Below, one piece after another: positions 7,863 to 16,195 of a stretch of DNA of 50,743 nt. The notes under the pieces are model-generated. The model saw nothing but the letters and a program-made list of their open reading frames with translations. It was not told the DNA's origin and did no database searches. The stretch lies in the NCBI GenBank assembly GCA_910586755.1, contig CAJUJM010000090.1, forward strand, positions 1 through 50,743. Reading direction: 5' to 3'. Origin of the DNA: an uncultured Lachnospiraceae bacterium (lineage in GTDB: Bacteria > Bacillota > Clostridia > Lachnospirales > Lachnospiraceae). A program made the translations under genes and the position numbers. The first letter of the stretch is position 1. The number at the start of each line of letters is the position of its first letter.

Positions 7863-8429
7863 TCATATATTCATCCCATAAACACCTTCCGCGTTTACTG
7901 GCTTAATAACAAGAAGTTCTTCTAATTTTCTTAAAATCTCTTCCACTCTTTCTGAAGAACATTTACATTGTCCGTCTACTCTATATTTACATGGTAAATC
8001 ATTATTGATACATTCTTTGCTGCTCAGAATATTTTTATTGGTGTATCTGTTCAGCACAATTTCCCGGGCAATGCATTGTTCTCCATTTTCCCTGTTAAGT
8101 TTATACAGCACCTGCCCGTCAAGGCCAATAAATTGCAAGGCAAGGCTTGCAGCACCATATGTTACTTTAATGTCCAATGCGAAAGCAATTAGAATCAATA
8201 AGGACTTTTTTATATTCAAAGAATATACCCCATTTAGCACAATTAATCCATTGTTGCCTGTTGTCTCCTGTATGACAGATAACTCATTCCCCAGAAAGGG
8301 ATATTTTTCTGAGCGTAAGACAGTAAAAATTTTTTCAGCGCTGTCTTCTGAAATAAATAATTCCTGAGATATCTTCCTTATGACAGGTATCTTAAAATCC
8401 GTTATCTCTATATCCTGCAAGTTTTTCAT
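7863..8429 (-). CDS. Unrecognised 188-aa protein, partner of the Lit-like peptidase
   Basis: I do not recognise this family. The protein is soluble apart from a short hydrophobic stretch at residues 76-88 (SLLILIAFALDI). It has a Cys-rich C-terminal segment with Cys at about 119, 140, 147, 155 and 157 (CINNDLPCKY, then DGQCKC), suggesting a small metal site. Its start at 8429 abuts the stop of the upstream peptidase gene (8432), so the two are cotranscribed and probably coupled. The region is more AT-rich than the genes on either side. It may be an inhibitor, a sensor or the effector of a two-gene defence cassette; this is speculation from gene order. Confidence 0.7.
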   Translation of the reverse strand: MKNLQDIEITDFKIPVIRKISQELFISEDSAEKIFTVLRSEKYPFLGNELSVIQETTGNNGLIVLNGVYSLNIKKSLLILIAFALDIKVTYGAASLALQFIGLDGQVLYKLNRENGEQCIAREIVLNRYTNKNILSSKECINNDLPCKYRVDGQCKCSSERVEEILRKLEELLVIKPVNAEGVYGMNI

Positions 8430-8431
8430 AA

Positions 8432-9502
8432 TTAGTGTATCCCTTCGATCAAATCCCTGATTGTTTTATCAAAGACCGAACTGACATAAAACCACGCGCC
8501 TGCCATTGTGAAGATATACTCCATAAAAGGCGTCCCCATGTCTTTTGCCAGCCAATGCATCACTGTTAATTCCCGAAAAGCAGCTGGCGGATGGGATTCA
8601 TTCAGTTTAAGCCCCTGATTACTATTAAGCCTGTTATTTTGGACTAATTCCTCTACACGAAGCGCAGCATAATAATATGCAATTGCCAAGTATATATCTC
8701 TTTGTTTCTGTAGACTGTCATTTAATTCCAAAGTCATATCAAAAGCAAAAAAATCGGCGCAGATTTCTTCTGCCCAGGCTTTGGCAGCATATGTTTTGAC
8801 TGATAAAAACTCTTCTATATCAGCAAAAGAATACTCTCTGACACAGAAAAACAACATATCCATAGCCTCTTTTATGTATTGTTTTCTGATCGTTGCTTTA
8901 AACCTTCTCATATGCCAATGCGCCATTTCGTGCCGATATATAAGAGAAATACCATCCATTACACACGGATCCGTATATTTCAACTCATAATCATCCCAGT
9001 CAAGCCAGAAAAGATGCAATTCGCCATCTATTGTTTTAAACTCATATTTCGGTGTCTGTGACAGGAGCGTTTTAAACTCAGATAATCGCTGCTTACGGTT
9101 ATGTTCATTGTCAAGATACTCTCGAAGCATAGGAATATCTGTCGAATCCATATTTCTGAGAGTTTTTGCCAGATCCTGAAAATCATACAGTCTCAAAAAT
9201 ATTGTCAGCAAATACAAAGAAAGATTAATTGCATTTTCCTCTGGTTCATACCACGCATTAAAGATGGGTTCTAACACGATATATATATTGATCTTATCTG
9301 CTTCTCTTCGTATCGGACTATATTTTTCCTGGTAGTAATATTGTTTGAAAGTCACTTGAGAGGCCAGCACATTGCAGAATATTGTCTTTATTGCCTCTCC
9401 ATAATTTTTCAAGACTTCTTCCTGCTCCTTATTCAGGCATTCCAAAGTAGTCAACTTACCAATAAAAAATATATGGTCTCTAATATTATATTTACCGGAC
9501 AC
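8432..9502 (-). CDS. Zinc metallopeptidase-like protein resembling phage-exclusion Lit (U49)
   Basis: A 356-residue protein starting at GTG 9502 with a GAGAGGAT site. Three ordered motifs are visible: HEMAHWH at residues 191-197 (HExxH zinc site), EEICADFF at 245-252 (third ligand, ExxxD type), and ESHPPAAFRE at 302-311. The same order, HExxH then EExxAD then HPxxxxR, is what I recall for the E. coli phage-exclusion peptidase Lit and for related zincins. No signal or membrane segment is apparent, so it is likely cytoplasmic. It is encoded directly before the unrecognised 188-aa protein in an AT-rich cassette with its own strong promoter. The Lit comparison is from memory and overall similarity may be weak. 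Confidence 0.68.
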   Translation of the reverse strand: MSGKYNIRDHIFFIGKLTTLECLNKEQEEVLKNYGEAIKTIFCNVLASQVTFKQYYYQEKYSPIRREADKINIYIVLEPIFNAWYEPEENAINLSLYLLTIFLRLYDFQDLAKTLRNMDSTDIPMLREYLDNEHNRKQRLSEFKTLLSQTPKYEFKTIDGELHLFWLDWDDYELKYTDPCVMDGISLIYRHEMAHWHMRRFKATIRKQYIKEAMDMLFFCVREYSFADIEEFLSVKTYAAKAWAEEICADFFAFDMTLELNDSLQKQRDIYLAIAYYYAALRVEELVQNNRLNSNQGLKLNESHPPAAFRELTVMHWLAKDMGTPFMEYIFTMAGAWFYVSSVFDKTIRDLIEGIH

Positions 9503-9557
9503 TATCGGCTATCCTCTCACATCCAAAATTAAGCTTAAGTATTACGCTCTTGTTTTA

Positions 9558-9586
9558 TATATATCATCTGGTTGATGGTATGTCAA
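9558..9586 (-). promoter_or_regulatory. Promoter of the Lit-like peptidase cassette
   Basis: On the minus strand TTGACA (9581-9586) and TATATA (9558-9563) are separated by 17 bp, about 50 bases upstream of the GTG start at 9502. It is the only strong promoter seen in the 253-base gap 9503-9755. Confidence 0.6.
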
Positions 9587-9683
9587 TAACAGGCGGGTTA
9601 TCATTTAGTAATGCTCTGTTCCCTGGTATGAAATAATTTTTTTGAATAGAAAGCAGAAAAAATCTTTACTGTGACACAATTAT

Positions 9684-9714
9684 CCCGGAGATTTCGAATT
9701 CCGAAATCCCCGGG
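9684..9714 (-). terminator. Hairpin downstream of the collagen/BclB C-terminal half
   Basis: A 13-bp stem with one mismatch (cccggagatttcg at 9684-9696 with cgaaatccccggg at 9702-9714) and a 5-base loop lies about 40 bases after the stop of the collagen gene. No long U-tract follows, so it may be a weak terminator or an mRNA-stabilising 3' structure. Confidence 0.5.
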
Positions 9715-9755
9715 AAGTATCATGAGCACATCTGTAGGATTTTTATCCTGCGTTA

Positions 9756-10769
9756 TTAATTAATGCTTAAACCAGCGCTTCCATATCCAACTACTGTGTT
9801 GACCAAACTCAGTCCGCTTGCTGTTGCTGAGAATACCAGCATCAGCCGTGTTTGAGCCGTTACCGGAATATTAAGTCCTGTAAGCGCGCCGTTTAATAAT
9901 GTTCCAATGGATATCACTCCTGTAAGGGATGGCGTCAGATTTATCAATGTTCCGGCAATGGGAGAAAATACGTTGTTTGGTGTTGTGGACTGATAAATCT
10001 GCGCCCTTATGGTGACATTGGAGCCTACTAAGGAAAGGGCCGCCGTTGTACTGAAAAATGCGCTGAATGAGGTGATGATCCCGTCACGTGGAACCTGGAA
10101 GGCAAAGTTAGAAAGGGTTCCGCTGGCATTTGTAATATCAATTGTAGACCCTAACAACGTAAGGCCCTGGGCACTGCTTCCAAATCCAACAAAGGCGGGA
10201 AGGCCTGCAAGACCTCCAACGATTGTTGTCAGAGAAACTGGAATCCCTGATGCAAAAGGAATGATTGCTCCTGTTCCTGCGATGCCGGTCGGGCCGGTTG
10301 CTCCGGTAGCTCCAGTCGCTCCGGTCGCCCCAGTTGCTCCATCGGCTCCGGTTGCTCCAGTCGCCCCAGTTGCTCCGTCGGCCCCGGTCGCCCCAGTTGC
10401 TCCAGTCGCTCCATCGGCCCCGGTCGCCCCAGTTGCTCCAGTCGCTCCATCGGCTCCGGTCGCCCCAGTTGCTCCGTCGGCTCCGGTCGCCCCAGTTGCT
10501 CCAGTCGCCCCAGTTGCTCCATCGGCTCCAGTCGCCCCGGTTGCTCCATCGGCTCCAGTCGCCCCAGTTGCTCCAGTTGCTCCGTCGGCCCCAGTCGCCC
10601 CGGTTGCTCCATCGGCTCCAGTCGCCCCAGTTGCTCCGTCAGCCCCGGTCGCTCCAGTCGCTCCGTCGGCCCCAGTCGCCCCGGTCGCCCCGGTTGCTCC
10701 ATCGGCTCCAGTCGCCCCAGTTGCTCCGTCAGCCCCGGTCGCTCCAGTTGCTCCGGTTGCCCCAGCCAT
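9756..10769 (-). CDS. C-terminal half of a split exosporium collagen-like protein (BclB-type)
   Basis: A 337-residue frame: residues 1-167 are almost pure Gly-Ala-Thr / Gly-Ala-Asp triplets, and 168-337 form a hydrophobic, Thr/Ser/Ala-rich domain (IPFASGIPVSLTTIVGG to GYGSAGLSIN) of the BclB C-terminal type found in exosporium glycoproteins. It has an ATG only by chance at the junction: TAA precedes it in frame and no ribosome site is present in the preceding 40 bases. There is no N-terminal anchoring region. The 5' end coincides with an att-like repeat next to a serine recombinase. In the present arrangement it is probably not translated; joined to 27389-28047 it would be the 3' part of one gene. 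Confidence 0.8.
   Translation of the reverse strand: MAGATGATGATGADGATGATGADGATGATGATGADGATGATGADGATGATGADGATGATGADGATGATGATGADGATGATGADGATGATGATGATGADGATGATGADGATGATGATGADGATGATGATGADGATGATGATGADGATGATGATGATGATGPTGIAGTGAIIPFASGIPVSLTTIVGGLAGLPAFVGFGSSAQGLTLLGSTIDITNASGTLSNFAFQVPRDGIITSFSAFFSTTAALSLVGSNVTIRAQIYQSTTPNNVFSPIAGTLINLTPSLTGVISIGTLLNGALTGLNIPVTAQTRLMLVFSATASGLSLVNTVVGYGSAGLSIN
10288..10766 (-). repeat. Collagen-type tandem repeats (9-bp GAT/GAD triplet units)
   Basis: About 480 bp of imperfect 9-bp units encoding GlyAlaThr or GlyAlaAsp, grouped into longer repeats of 18-36 bp that each end in GAD. Such DNA is prone to slippage, so copy number probably varies between isolates. The Thr residues are likely O-glycosylation sites, as in BclA. 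Confidence 0.9.
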
Positions 10770-10785
10770 TTATGCAAAACCAAAG
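10755..10785. other. Left junction (attL-like) of the 16.6-kb insert
   Basis: Collagen-coding DNA ends at the GCC at 10765-10767 and is followed by catttatgcaaaa (10767-10779), the inverse of the arm at the other junction. The recombinase stop codon lies only about 30 bases further in, the usual position of an integrase gene relative to its att site. Confidence 0.65.
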
Positions 10786-10807
10786 CTGAAATTTAATAGG
10801 AAACCTG

Positions 10808-12508
10808 CTACGCCGTTTTCCCATTCTCTTTCCCAACAACTGTCAATTCTTTTTTGTTATTTTGGATCCATTCTGCAATCCGGCGATGCTGGTCTGCGAA
10901 ATTAAACTCAATGCTGATTTCACCACCCTGATGTATATAAATATTTTTTACCAGATCAACCAGAATTCCCCGGTTTAGTTCTTTTATATTTTTGTGTTTT
11001 AAAAAATTGGTTAAATAAGGGTCGTCCTTTGAAACTCCTTTTGCCATCACCTGACACTCTGTCTGAATATTTTGGATTGTTATTTTCAGCTGCTCCGCCT
11101 GGGAAGAATACTTCTGTTTCAGACGAGTATATTCTTCTTTGGAAATATCGCCGCTTTTCCAATCGCCATATAACCCATCCACAATGCCTGCGACTTTATC
11201 CAATTCCTTTTGGCGAAGGTGAAGCATGGCTGTCAAACGCGAGGATTCATTCTTTGCGACAGGTGACTGATTGATTTCCTCCACAACCTCAGACAAAGAA
11301 CTAACCAAAGAAATCTGTGTCTGGATTGCTGCCAAAACAGCCTTAACCACGATTTCTTCCTTGATTGTATGTTTCGCGCAGGCATTTTTCGATTTATCCC
11401 GAAAAGTGCGGCAGTAATAATAGACAATATTTTTTGTTTTCTGCCTTGTCATCGCTTTTTTACAATCCGCACAGCGGATAAATCCAGATAATAAGTACAG
11501 CTTTCTTCCTGCTGGCGCTGTCCGGGTATCCCTTGTTTGGAGCTCAGCTGCTTTTTCAAAAAGTTCAGTCTCAATGATTGGCTCATGGGTATCCGGAACA
11601 ATATACCAGTCTTCTTCTGGAACAGCACGCCTCTGATGCACTTTATAGCTGATCACCGTCTGTTTCCCTTGCACCATAATTCCCAGGTACATCTTATTTT
11701 TTAAAATCTTGGTAACCGAACTGGGTGACCAGAGGCCGTCATTTTTTCCACTTTGGGGACAGCAAAAATTCAGTCCTTTGTTTTTCTTATAAGCAGTTGG
11801 ATTGGCTACCCCTAAGTCATTGAGCCGGTGTGCAATTCCGTTTTTACTCATACCTTCATAAACAAACCATTGATAAATATTTCGTACTACCTCTGCGGCT
11901 TCTTCGTCAATAATCAAGGCATTTTTATTTTCCGGAGCTTTTTTATAGCCATATGGGGCAAATGCTCCGATAAATTCGCCTTTTCTGCGTTTTGTTGCAA
12001 AGGTGTCACGGATATCTAAAGAAGTTTTCGCCGCAAAACGGTCATTCATCAGGCCGTTAATGGGCACTTCCAGGCCATGAAGAGTTTCCGGGTGAAGGAA
12101 GGAATCTACTCTTGGATCACTGACTGTAATAAATCTGGTTTTGTTCATAGGAAAGATTTTTTCCAGAAAATACCCCTGATCCGAGTAGTTCCGAAACATA
12201 CGGGAAAGGTTTTTGCAGATAATGCAATTCACCTTTCCGTATTCCATGTCATGAATCATTCGCTGAAAATCCGGACGATCATAATCTGTCCCTGTCAGAC
12301 CATCGTCGATATAGTAATCAACAAAAGTGAACTCGCCTTCAAAAAATGTTTCCAGATACTCCCCGATTATTTTTTTCTGATTGGTGACGCTTAAACTCTC
12401 ATCGTTTCCATCTTCCCGTGAAAGACGAATATAAGCAGCCACAAGCCAGACTGTATTACGAGAATCCAGGCAAACAGCGCTGCTCGCCGCTTTTCTTATT
12501 CTAGCCAT
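10808..12508 (-). CDS. Large serine recombinase
   Basis: A 566-residue site-specific recombinase. The N-terminal resolvase domain (about 20-170) has the catalytic Ser30 in AAYIRLSREDGND and the conserved GLTGTDYDRPDFQRM and ICKNLSRMFRN segments. The recombinase domain (170-290) contains FAPYGYKKAPENKNALIIDE. A zinc ribbon follows (RCADCKKAMTRQ ... YYYCRTF ... CAKH), then a coiled coil (about 420-490) and C-terminal tail. A GGGAGGTTAA site precedes ATG 12508. It is the size and layout of integrases such as TndX and of clostridial SpoIVCA. Its stop lies about 30 bases from the collagen junction, so it is the likely enzyme for integration and excision of the 16.6-kb insert. Confidence 0.93.
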   Translation of the reverse strand: MARIRKAASSAVCLDSRNTVWLVAAYIRLSREDGNDESLSVTNQKKIIGEYLETFFEGEFTFVDYYIDDGLTGTDYDRPDFQRMIHDMEYGKVNCIICKNLSRMFRNYSDQGYFLEKIFPMNKTRFITVSDPRVDSFLHPETLHGLEVPINGLMNDRFAAKTSLDIRDTFATKRRKGEFIGAFAPYGYKKAPENKNALIIDEEAAEVVRNIYQWFVYEGMSKNGIAHRLNDLGVANPTAYKKNKGLNFCCPQSGKNDGLWSPSSVTKILKNKMYLGIMVQGKQTVISYKVHQRRAVPEEDWYIVPDTHEPIIETELFEKAAELQTRDTRTAPAGRKLYLLSGFIRCADCKKAMTRQKTKNIVYYYCRTFRDKSKNACAKHTIKEEIVVKAVLAAIQTQISLVSSLSEVVEEINQSPVAKNESSRLTAMLHLRQKELDKVAGIVDGLYGDWKSGDISKEEYTRLKQKYSSQAEQLKITIQNIQTECQVMAKGVSKDDPYLTNFLKHKNIKELNRGILVDLVKNIYIHQGGEISIEFNFADQHRRIAEWIQNNKKELTVVGKENGKTA

Positions 12509-12545
12509 TTAACCTCCCATCTCTCTATAATCATTACACAAGAAG

Positions 12546-12574
12546 ATTATAGCATACTCTTCCTTTAAAGTTAT
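12546..12574 (-). promoter_or_regulatory. Extended -10 promoter before the recombinase
   Basis: TGC-TATAAT on the minus strand (TATAAT at 12546-12551) is an extended -10 box about 35 bases before the recombinase ATG. No good -35 is seen at 17 bp (ATAACT). The recombinase may therefore be transcribed independently of the upstream small gene. Confidence 0.4.
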
Positions 12575-12915
12575 CTCTTTAAAGTGCGAAAGTAGTCGAT
12601 AAGCACCTTAGAAAGTTCCCTCTCCTCATTGATAAAGGAAATATGGACAGGCGTCCCATCGCAGAGAAAGTTATATGGATTTTTAATCTGCTCTAAATAC
12701 TTAAGCATACGTAATTCTCCGGACAAACTGGTATCAATTTTTATATCGCAAATGTCTACCAGACTGCTTCTGGGAATCTTTTCAATTGAATCATGACTCA
12801 TACTCTCAAGCTGTTCTACAGGCAATGCGTTTCGGCCTCCTTTAAGTTGTCGAGTAGTAAAGTCTATGATTACCCGTTTGTCCAATATCCTTTCCCCTTC
12901 ACTATCTATTTCCAA
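12571..12915 (-). CDS. DUF6870-like small protein upstream of the recombinase
   Basis: The C-terminal 75 residues (RSSLVDICDIKIDTSLSGEL, then EQIKNPYNFLCDGTPVHISF) resemble DUF6870, a small protein I recall from Clostridia integrative elements, usually next to recombinase or transfer genes. The 114-residue frame begins at a TTG without a clear ribosome site; an internal ATG at 12801 gives a 76-residue protein closer to the usual length, also with a weak site. Function is unknown. As the only other small gene near the recombinase it is a candidate recombination directionality factor, which is purely positional inference. Confidence 0.6.
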   Translation of the reverse strand: MEIDSEGERILDKRVIIDFTTRQLKGGRNALPVEQLESMSHDSIEKIPRSSLVDICDIKIDTSLSGELRMLKYLEQIKNPYNFLCDGTPVHISFINEERELSKVLIDYFRTLKR

Positions 12916-12968
12916 CTCTAAGCGTTCTTACTTACACCTATGCTCTAGGCGAACAAAAAAGAGAATTA

Positions 12969-13017
12969 AAAAACAGGATTAACCAGTTAAAAATCCATAC
13001 TGATTAATCCTGTTTTT
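12969..13017 (-). terminator. Terminator of the sugar-acid operon
   Basis: A perfect 14-bp stem aaaaacaggattaa (12969-12982) / ttaatcctgttttt (13004-13017) with a 21-base loop lies 60 bases after the last gene of the operon. On the minus strand it is followed by a T-run (cctgttttttaattc), so it should stop the operon before the recombinase region. Confidence 0.75.
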
Positions 13018-13076
13018 ATAATCCCCCTTCTTTGCCTTCAGTGGACCAGGGGACACACGGTTCTTGTTTACTAAGG

Positions 13077-14066
13077 TTATGCCTGGAACATCACTTTACA
13101 GGCGTATGACGGAGGGTTAAAGCCTTCTGAACCCTGGCTCAGCGGCAATGTGCAGTTAAGCAATTTTTCATATCCTAAGCCCTTACCCACAAGTCCGGTT
13201 GCAATTTCAAAATCCTTACGGGTACAATTACGGATAAACTGAATGTCAAACTCCCGAAACATCCCTTTCTGAAAATTCATAACCGGCGGATTCTTATATC
13301 CTGCCACGATAACAATCCTTCCATTGATTTTCACTGCATCCGGCAAAAGGTCTGCTACCGGCTGCACTCCGGCGCAGTCATATACATAATCAGCCCCCAT
13401 GCCATCTGTTCTGTCATAAACTTGCTTAATAACGTCTTGATTCGGATCAAGAGTTTCAAACCCAAGTTCCTCTGCCATGGCTCTCCGCAGCGGGTTTGGT
13501 TCACAGATTATCAGTTTTTCTGCACCGAAGCTTTGCAGAGTAATTGCCGTAGAAAGACCAATTCCACCGGCGCCAAACATCAGTACCGAGTCTCCCGGAT
13601 GATATCCCCCTTTCCGCGCTGCATGAACCGAGATTCCTACCGGTTCAATAAACGCCGCAGCCTGCGGATTCGTCCCCTCCGGCACAGGGCAGATCATCTC
13701 ATCCGGTACCTGTACATATTCTGCCATACCTCCATCCAAATCAATCCCAATCAACTTTAATGATTCGCAAACATGAAACTGACCATTCCTGCAGCGCTCA
13801 CATACTCCACAGGGCAGATACGGAAATGCTGTCACCAATGTTCCCTCCGGATATTTGGGGTTTTCCGACGCCACATAACCGGAAAATTCATGTCCCATAA
13901 TCAGCGGAGCCTTTGCCCGCGGATGCTTTCCTTTTAATATGGTTACATCGCTTCCGCAAATACCCGCATAGGCTACACGGATCAAAGTCCAACCTTTTCG
14001 CAGTTCTATATCAGGAACCTCACGGTAAACCACCTGATCGGTTCCCTCAAAAACTAATGCCTTCAT
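13077..14066 (-). CDS. Zinc-dependent medium-chain alcohol/polyol dehydrogenase
   Basis: A 329-residue MDR dehydrogenase. Catalytic zinc ligands are visible in GICGSDV (Cys37) and GHEFSGY (His/Glu about 59-60); the structural zinc site is CGVCERCRNGQFHVC; the NAD(P) Rossmann motif is FGAGGIGLS at about 165. It is the last gene of the operon, 37 bases after the second permease, and probably oxidises a hydroxyl of the imported sugar or sugar acid. Members of this subfamily act on threonine, sorbitol, galactitol or similar polyols, so the exact substrate is open. Confidence 0.88.
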   Translation of the reverse strand: MKALVFEGTDQVVYREVPDIELRKGWTLIRVAYAGICGSDVTILKGKHPRAKAPLIMGHEFSGYVASENPKYPEGTLVTAFPYLPCGVCERCRNGQFHVCESLKLIGIDLDGGMAEYVQVPDEMICPVPEGTNPQAAAFIEPVGISVHAARKGGYHPGDSVLMFGAGGIGLSTAITLQSFGAEKLIICEPNPLRRAMAEELGFETLDPNQDVIKQVYDRTDGMGADYVYDCAGVQPVADLLPDAVKINGRIVIVAGYKNPPVMNFQKGMFREFDIQFIRNCTRKDFEIATGLVGKGLGYEKLLNCTLPLSQGSEGFNPPSYACKVMFQA

Positions 14067-14103
14067 AAATGATACCGTTCCTCTCTTTTCCCTGATTGTG
14101 TTT

Positions 14104-15138
14104 TTACTCAGAAGCTGCTTCTTTCTGAAGCATTTTCACCGGCTTCCCTTTCCGGTTTCGATTTCTCTGCCATATGATAAAGCGCTGCAGCAGGATGAAG
14201 GATAAAAGAAGCGCTGCCGTTGTAATTTTCGGCCACCCTGAGGTTAAGGTACCCTGAAATGTGATAATCGTCTGTATCACTCCGGTAGTCAAAACACCAA
14301 ACAATGTGCCGATTACATTGCCAATTCCTCCTGTGGTTAAAGTTCCTCCAATTACTGCGGCAGACACAGCATCCAAATGCAGAGACTGGGCATGCAAACC
14401 GTAAGATGACAGAATGTATACCGCAAACACCAGGCTGGCGATAGATGTAGTAAAGCCGGATACTGCATATACATACATTCTGGTTCTCTTTACCGGAATT
14501 CCCAGCATCTTGGCGGAAACCTCATTTCCACCGATTGCATAAACATTTCGCCCGAATTTTGTCTTTTTCGTCAAGATATAGAATAGCACCAGCATTACCA
14601 GGGCTACCAGCACTCCAAATGTGACATATCCGCCAGGCATCCTCAACTTAAAAATAGACAGTTTCAATACCGCAGGATGACTGATTACAATGGTGTCTGT
14701 GCTAATCATATAACATGCCCCTCTGGTTAAAAACTGGGTTGCCAATGTAGCAATGAACGGTTGAAATCCCTTGTAAGAAATCAAATATCCGTTGAGGAAG
14801 CCAACCAGCGCACCCACTGCCAAAACCACAGCTACCACCACAGGAAGCGGCAGATTCAGCTCCGTCAGCATATATGCTGATGCCGTAAAGTTAAACGCAA
14901 TCAGAGCTCCTACTGAGAGATCAATGCCTCCAGATACCAGCACCAGGGTTTCTCCTAAAGCGACAATCAGCAAATGACTGTTATCCATCAAAATATTGCA
15001 GATAGTCTGAATCGCAAAAAAGTTTTTGTAGCGAATGCTTCCGAAGGTGAAGAACGCAGCAAAGACTATTACAGCAGCCCACAAGGTAATATGCTCCGTG
15101 TTAAAATGATGTTTTCGCAATGTCTTAAACAGCCTCAC
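14104..15138 (-). CDS. Sugar ABC transporter permease (YjfF/RbsC type)
   Basis: A 344-residue inner-membrane permease of the BPD_transp_2 family, about eight to ten helices, with the family signature LVSGGIDLSVGALIAFNFTA near residue 70 and the coupling-loop region GGNEVSAKMLGIPVKRTRMYVYA near 205-225. Its start overlaps the stop of the first permease by 14 bases. Two permeases in a row after one ATPase is the arrangement of the E. coli galactofuranose importer YtfQRT-YjfF, so it corresponds to YjfF by position. It forms a heterodimer with the gene at 15125 by inference. Confidence 0.88.
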   Translation of the reverse strand: MRLFKTLRKHHFNTEHITLWAAVIVFAAFFTFGSIRYKNFFAIQTICNILMDNSHLLIVALGETLVLVSGGIDLSVGALIAFNFTASAYMLTELNLPLPVVVAVVLAVGALVGFLNGYLISYKGFQPFIATLATQFLTRGACYMISTDTIVISHPAVLKLSIFKLRMPGGYVTFGVLVALVMLVLFYILTKKTKFGRNVYAIGGNEVSAKMLGIPVKRTRMYVYAVSGFTTSIASLVFAVYILSSYGLHAQSLHLDAVSAAVIGGTLTTGGIGNVIGTLFGVLTTGVIQTIITFQGTLTSGWPKITTAALLLSFILLQRFIIWQRNRNRKGKPVKMLQKEAASE

Positions 15139-16174
15139 GCTTTTTCCCCCTTCGCTTTAAAACCAGATCCCAGTTCGTTACCTGAATCATGCCCACCAGT
15201 ATTACTACTATCGCCTTATAAACCAGGATCGTTTCAGACGGTACTCCTTTTGAAAAAATAGTTGTTGTCAGTGTCTGAACCAAAACTGCGCCAATTATAC
15301 TTCCTGCCAGATTGCACCGTCCTCCTTTCATGGAATTGCCGCCCAGATTGCAGGCAAGAATTGCGTCCAGTTCCAGATACAGGCCAAGATTTACCGGATC
15401 TGCTGCACGGATCTCCGATGCAGTAACGATGCCTGCCATTCCTGCCATCAAAGCGCTAAACACAAATGCACTCCAAACCACAGCCCTGGTCTTAATCCCG
15501 GAAAAGGCAGTCGCTGTTTTATTGAGACCGATTGCAGTCAAATACAGCCCATATGCTGTTTTCCGCAGCAAAAGCCAAATCAGAATTCCTAATACTGCTA
15601 CCAGGAATATGGACACCGGCAGACCTAGGAACCAGCCGGAACCAATATAATAGAATGGCTTGTAATAAATGGTAAGAATCTTACCGCTGGCTATCAGTTC
15701 TGCAATTCCCCGTCCGGCCACCTGCATCATCAATGTAGCAATAAGCGGTGGAATTCCAATCCGTTCTACCAGAAAACCATTCCATAATCCAATCACCGCT
15801 GCCACCAAAAGTCCTGCAGCAACAGCAATGCCTATTGGAACCCGCGAAGCGGTCACTGCTCCCGTCTCAAAAGCAAAATCTCCCCCAATCAGCGTAGCGG
15901 TAACTACACCTGCAATCGCGGCAATAGACCCTACGGAAATGTCGGTTCCGCCGGTCGCAATAACCATTGTAAGCCCCATTACCGTAATCATCAGCGGAAC
16001 GCCTCTTTTCACAATATCAATCAGAGAACCGTATAAATGTCCATCCCGAATCTGTATGGTGAAAAATCCCTTTGTAAAAAACAGATTGAAAACTAAAAGC
16101 CCCAGCAGCGCTACAAGTGTAAGACTCTCCGGCCGCCGCAGAAAGTTTCTCCAAAGATCCTTTTTTTGTTTCAT
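15125..16174 (-). CDS. Sugar ABC transporter permease (YtfT/RbsC type)
   Basis: A 349-residue permease of the same family with VIATGGTDISVGSIAAIAGV near residue 70 and the cytoplasmic loop GLNKTATAFSGIKTRAVVWSA (about 220-240). Many hydrophobic helices and a positively charged C-terminus (KRRGKKREAV). It lies 21 bases after the ATPase stop and overlaps the second permease, so the two are translationally coupled. By order it corresponds to YtfT. A periplasmic-binding lipoprotein and a duplicated ATPase precede it. Confidence 0.88.
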   Translation of the reverse strand: MKQKKDLWRNFLRRPESLTLVALLGLLVFNLFFTKGFFTIQIRDGHLYGSLIDIVKRGVPLMITVMGLTMVIATGGTDISVGSIAAIAGVVTATLIGGDFAFETGAVTASRVPIGIAVAAGLLVAAVIGLWNGFLVERIGIPPLIATLMMQVAGRGIAELIASGKILTIYYKPFYYIGSGWFLGLPVSIFLVAVLGILIWLLLRKTAYGLYLTAIGLNKTATAFSGIKTRAVVWSAFVFSALMAGMAGIVTASEIRAADPVNLGLYLELDAILACNLGGNSMKGGRCNLAGSIIGAVLVQTLTTTIFSKGVPSETILVYKAIVVILVGMIQVTNWDLVLKRRGKKREAV

Positions 16175-16195
16175 TCCTTCTCCCCCTTCCTGCGC

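Noticed and set aside
10288..10766. Short repeats suggesting a CRISPR array
   Set aside because: Units are 9-bp coding triplets without unique spacers, and no cas genes are present.
9756..10769. The BclB-type half as a complete independent gene
   Set aside because: No ribosome site, in-frame stop directly before the ATG, no N-terminal region, and the start coincides with an element boundary.
10009..10905. Long plus-strand frame of 298 residues rich in Ala-Pro-Val
   Set aside because: It is the antisense image of the collagen repeat; its periodic sequence follows from the GAT codons and it has no ribosome site.
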